Shown piece after piece: positions 22,242 through 22,243 of a stretch of DNA of 22,243 bases. Position 1 is the stretch's first letter, and each line of letters starts with the position of its first letter. The stretch comes from Natronoplasma sp964602715 (GTDB taxonomy: Archaea > Thermoplasmatota > Thermoplasmata > Halarchaeoplasmatales > Halarchaeoplasmataceae): assembly GCA_964602715.1 (NCBI GenBank), contig CAZRSB010000031.1:1-22243 (forward strand), in the 5' to 3' direction. A model generated the notes under the pieces. That model searched no databases. It saw only the letters and a list, made by a program, of their open reading frames with translations, and had not been told where the DNA came from. A program made the position numbers and the translations under genes.

Positions 22242-22243
22242 TT

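Overview
The window looks like a stretch of an archaeal chromosome, AT-rich, with Lys/Glu-rich proteins. Support for Archaea: a complete cyclic 2,3-diphosphoglycerate (cDPG) pathway pair (2-phosphoglycerate kinase plus cDPG synthetase, first known from thermophilic methanogens), a KaiC-like ATPase, archaeal receiver/PAS/GAF histidine kinases, and TATA-like boxes repeatedly placed 23-29 nt before the start codon, as expected for leaderless archaeal transcripts. A euryarchaeote is my best guess; the lineage cannot be fixed from this window.

Layout. (1) 1-757: the C-terminal half of a TnpB-family (IS200/IS605, IS1341-type) protein, cut by the left edge, followed by its right end. Coding part and right end are studded with perfect hairpins that share a GGAA...TTCC stem, two of them carrying the same flanks and read in the same codon phase. 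(2) 761-9436: a signalling island. It holds a STAND-like ATPase with TPR repeats, a ribbon-helix-helix protein translationally coupled to a KaiC-like ATPase, a stand-alone receiver, a hybrid kinase with a degenerate receiver and an apparently deleted PAS domain, and a large convergent multi-sensor kinase. (3) 9660-13932: a tightly packed four-gene operon: cDPG synthetase, 2-phosphoglycerate kinase, a two-CBS protein, and a duplicated metallophosphoesterase whose second half has lost its metal ligands. (4) 13938-14112: about 175 nt of consecutive stem-loops that partly resemble the 3' end of the first TnpB element, then a 14-bp inverted repeat running into the promoter of a sugar-nucleotidyltransferase gene. 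(5) 14162-18332: nucleotidyltransferase, a small membrane protein, a decayed DUF72 remnant, a DUF952 protein, a D-cysteine desulfhydrase-like PLP enzyme, and a convergent ROK sugar kinase. (6) 18463-22175: aldehyde dehydrogenase, isoprenylcysteine-methyltransferase-like membrane protein and a CrtI/CrtN/CrtP-type carotenoid desaturase or oxygenase, which together suggest a route to an oxidised, perhaps methyl-esterified carotenoid. The last bases may hold the tail of a convergent gene.

How the parts may work together: the cDPG operon would make a thermoprotectant and phosphate store from the glycolytic intermediate 2-phosphoglycerate, with the CBS protein a possible adenylate sensor and the phosphoesterase a possible turnover enzyme (inference). 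No rRNA, tRNA or CRISPR array was seen.
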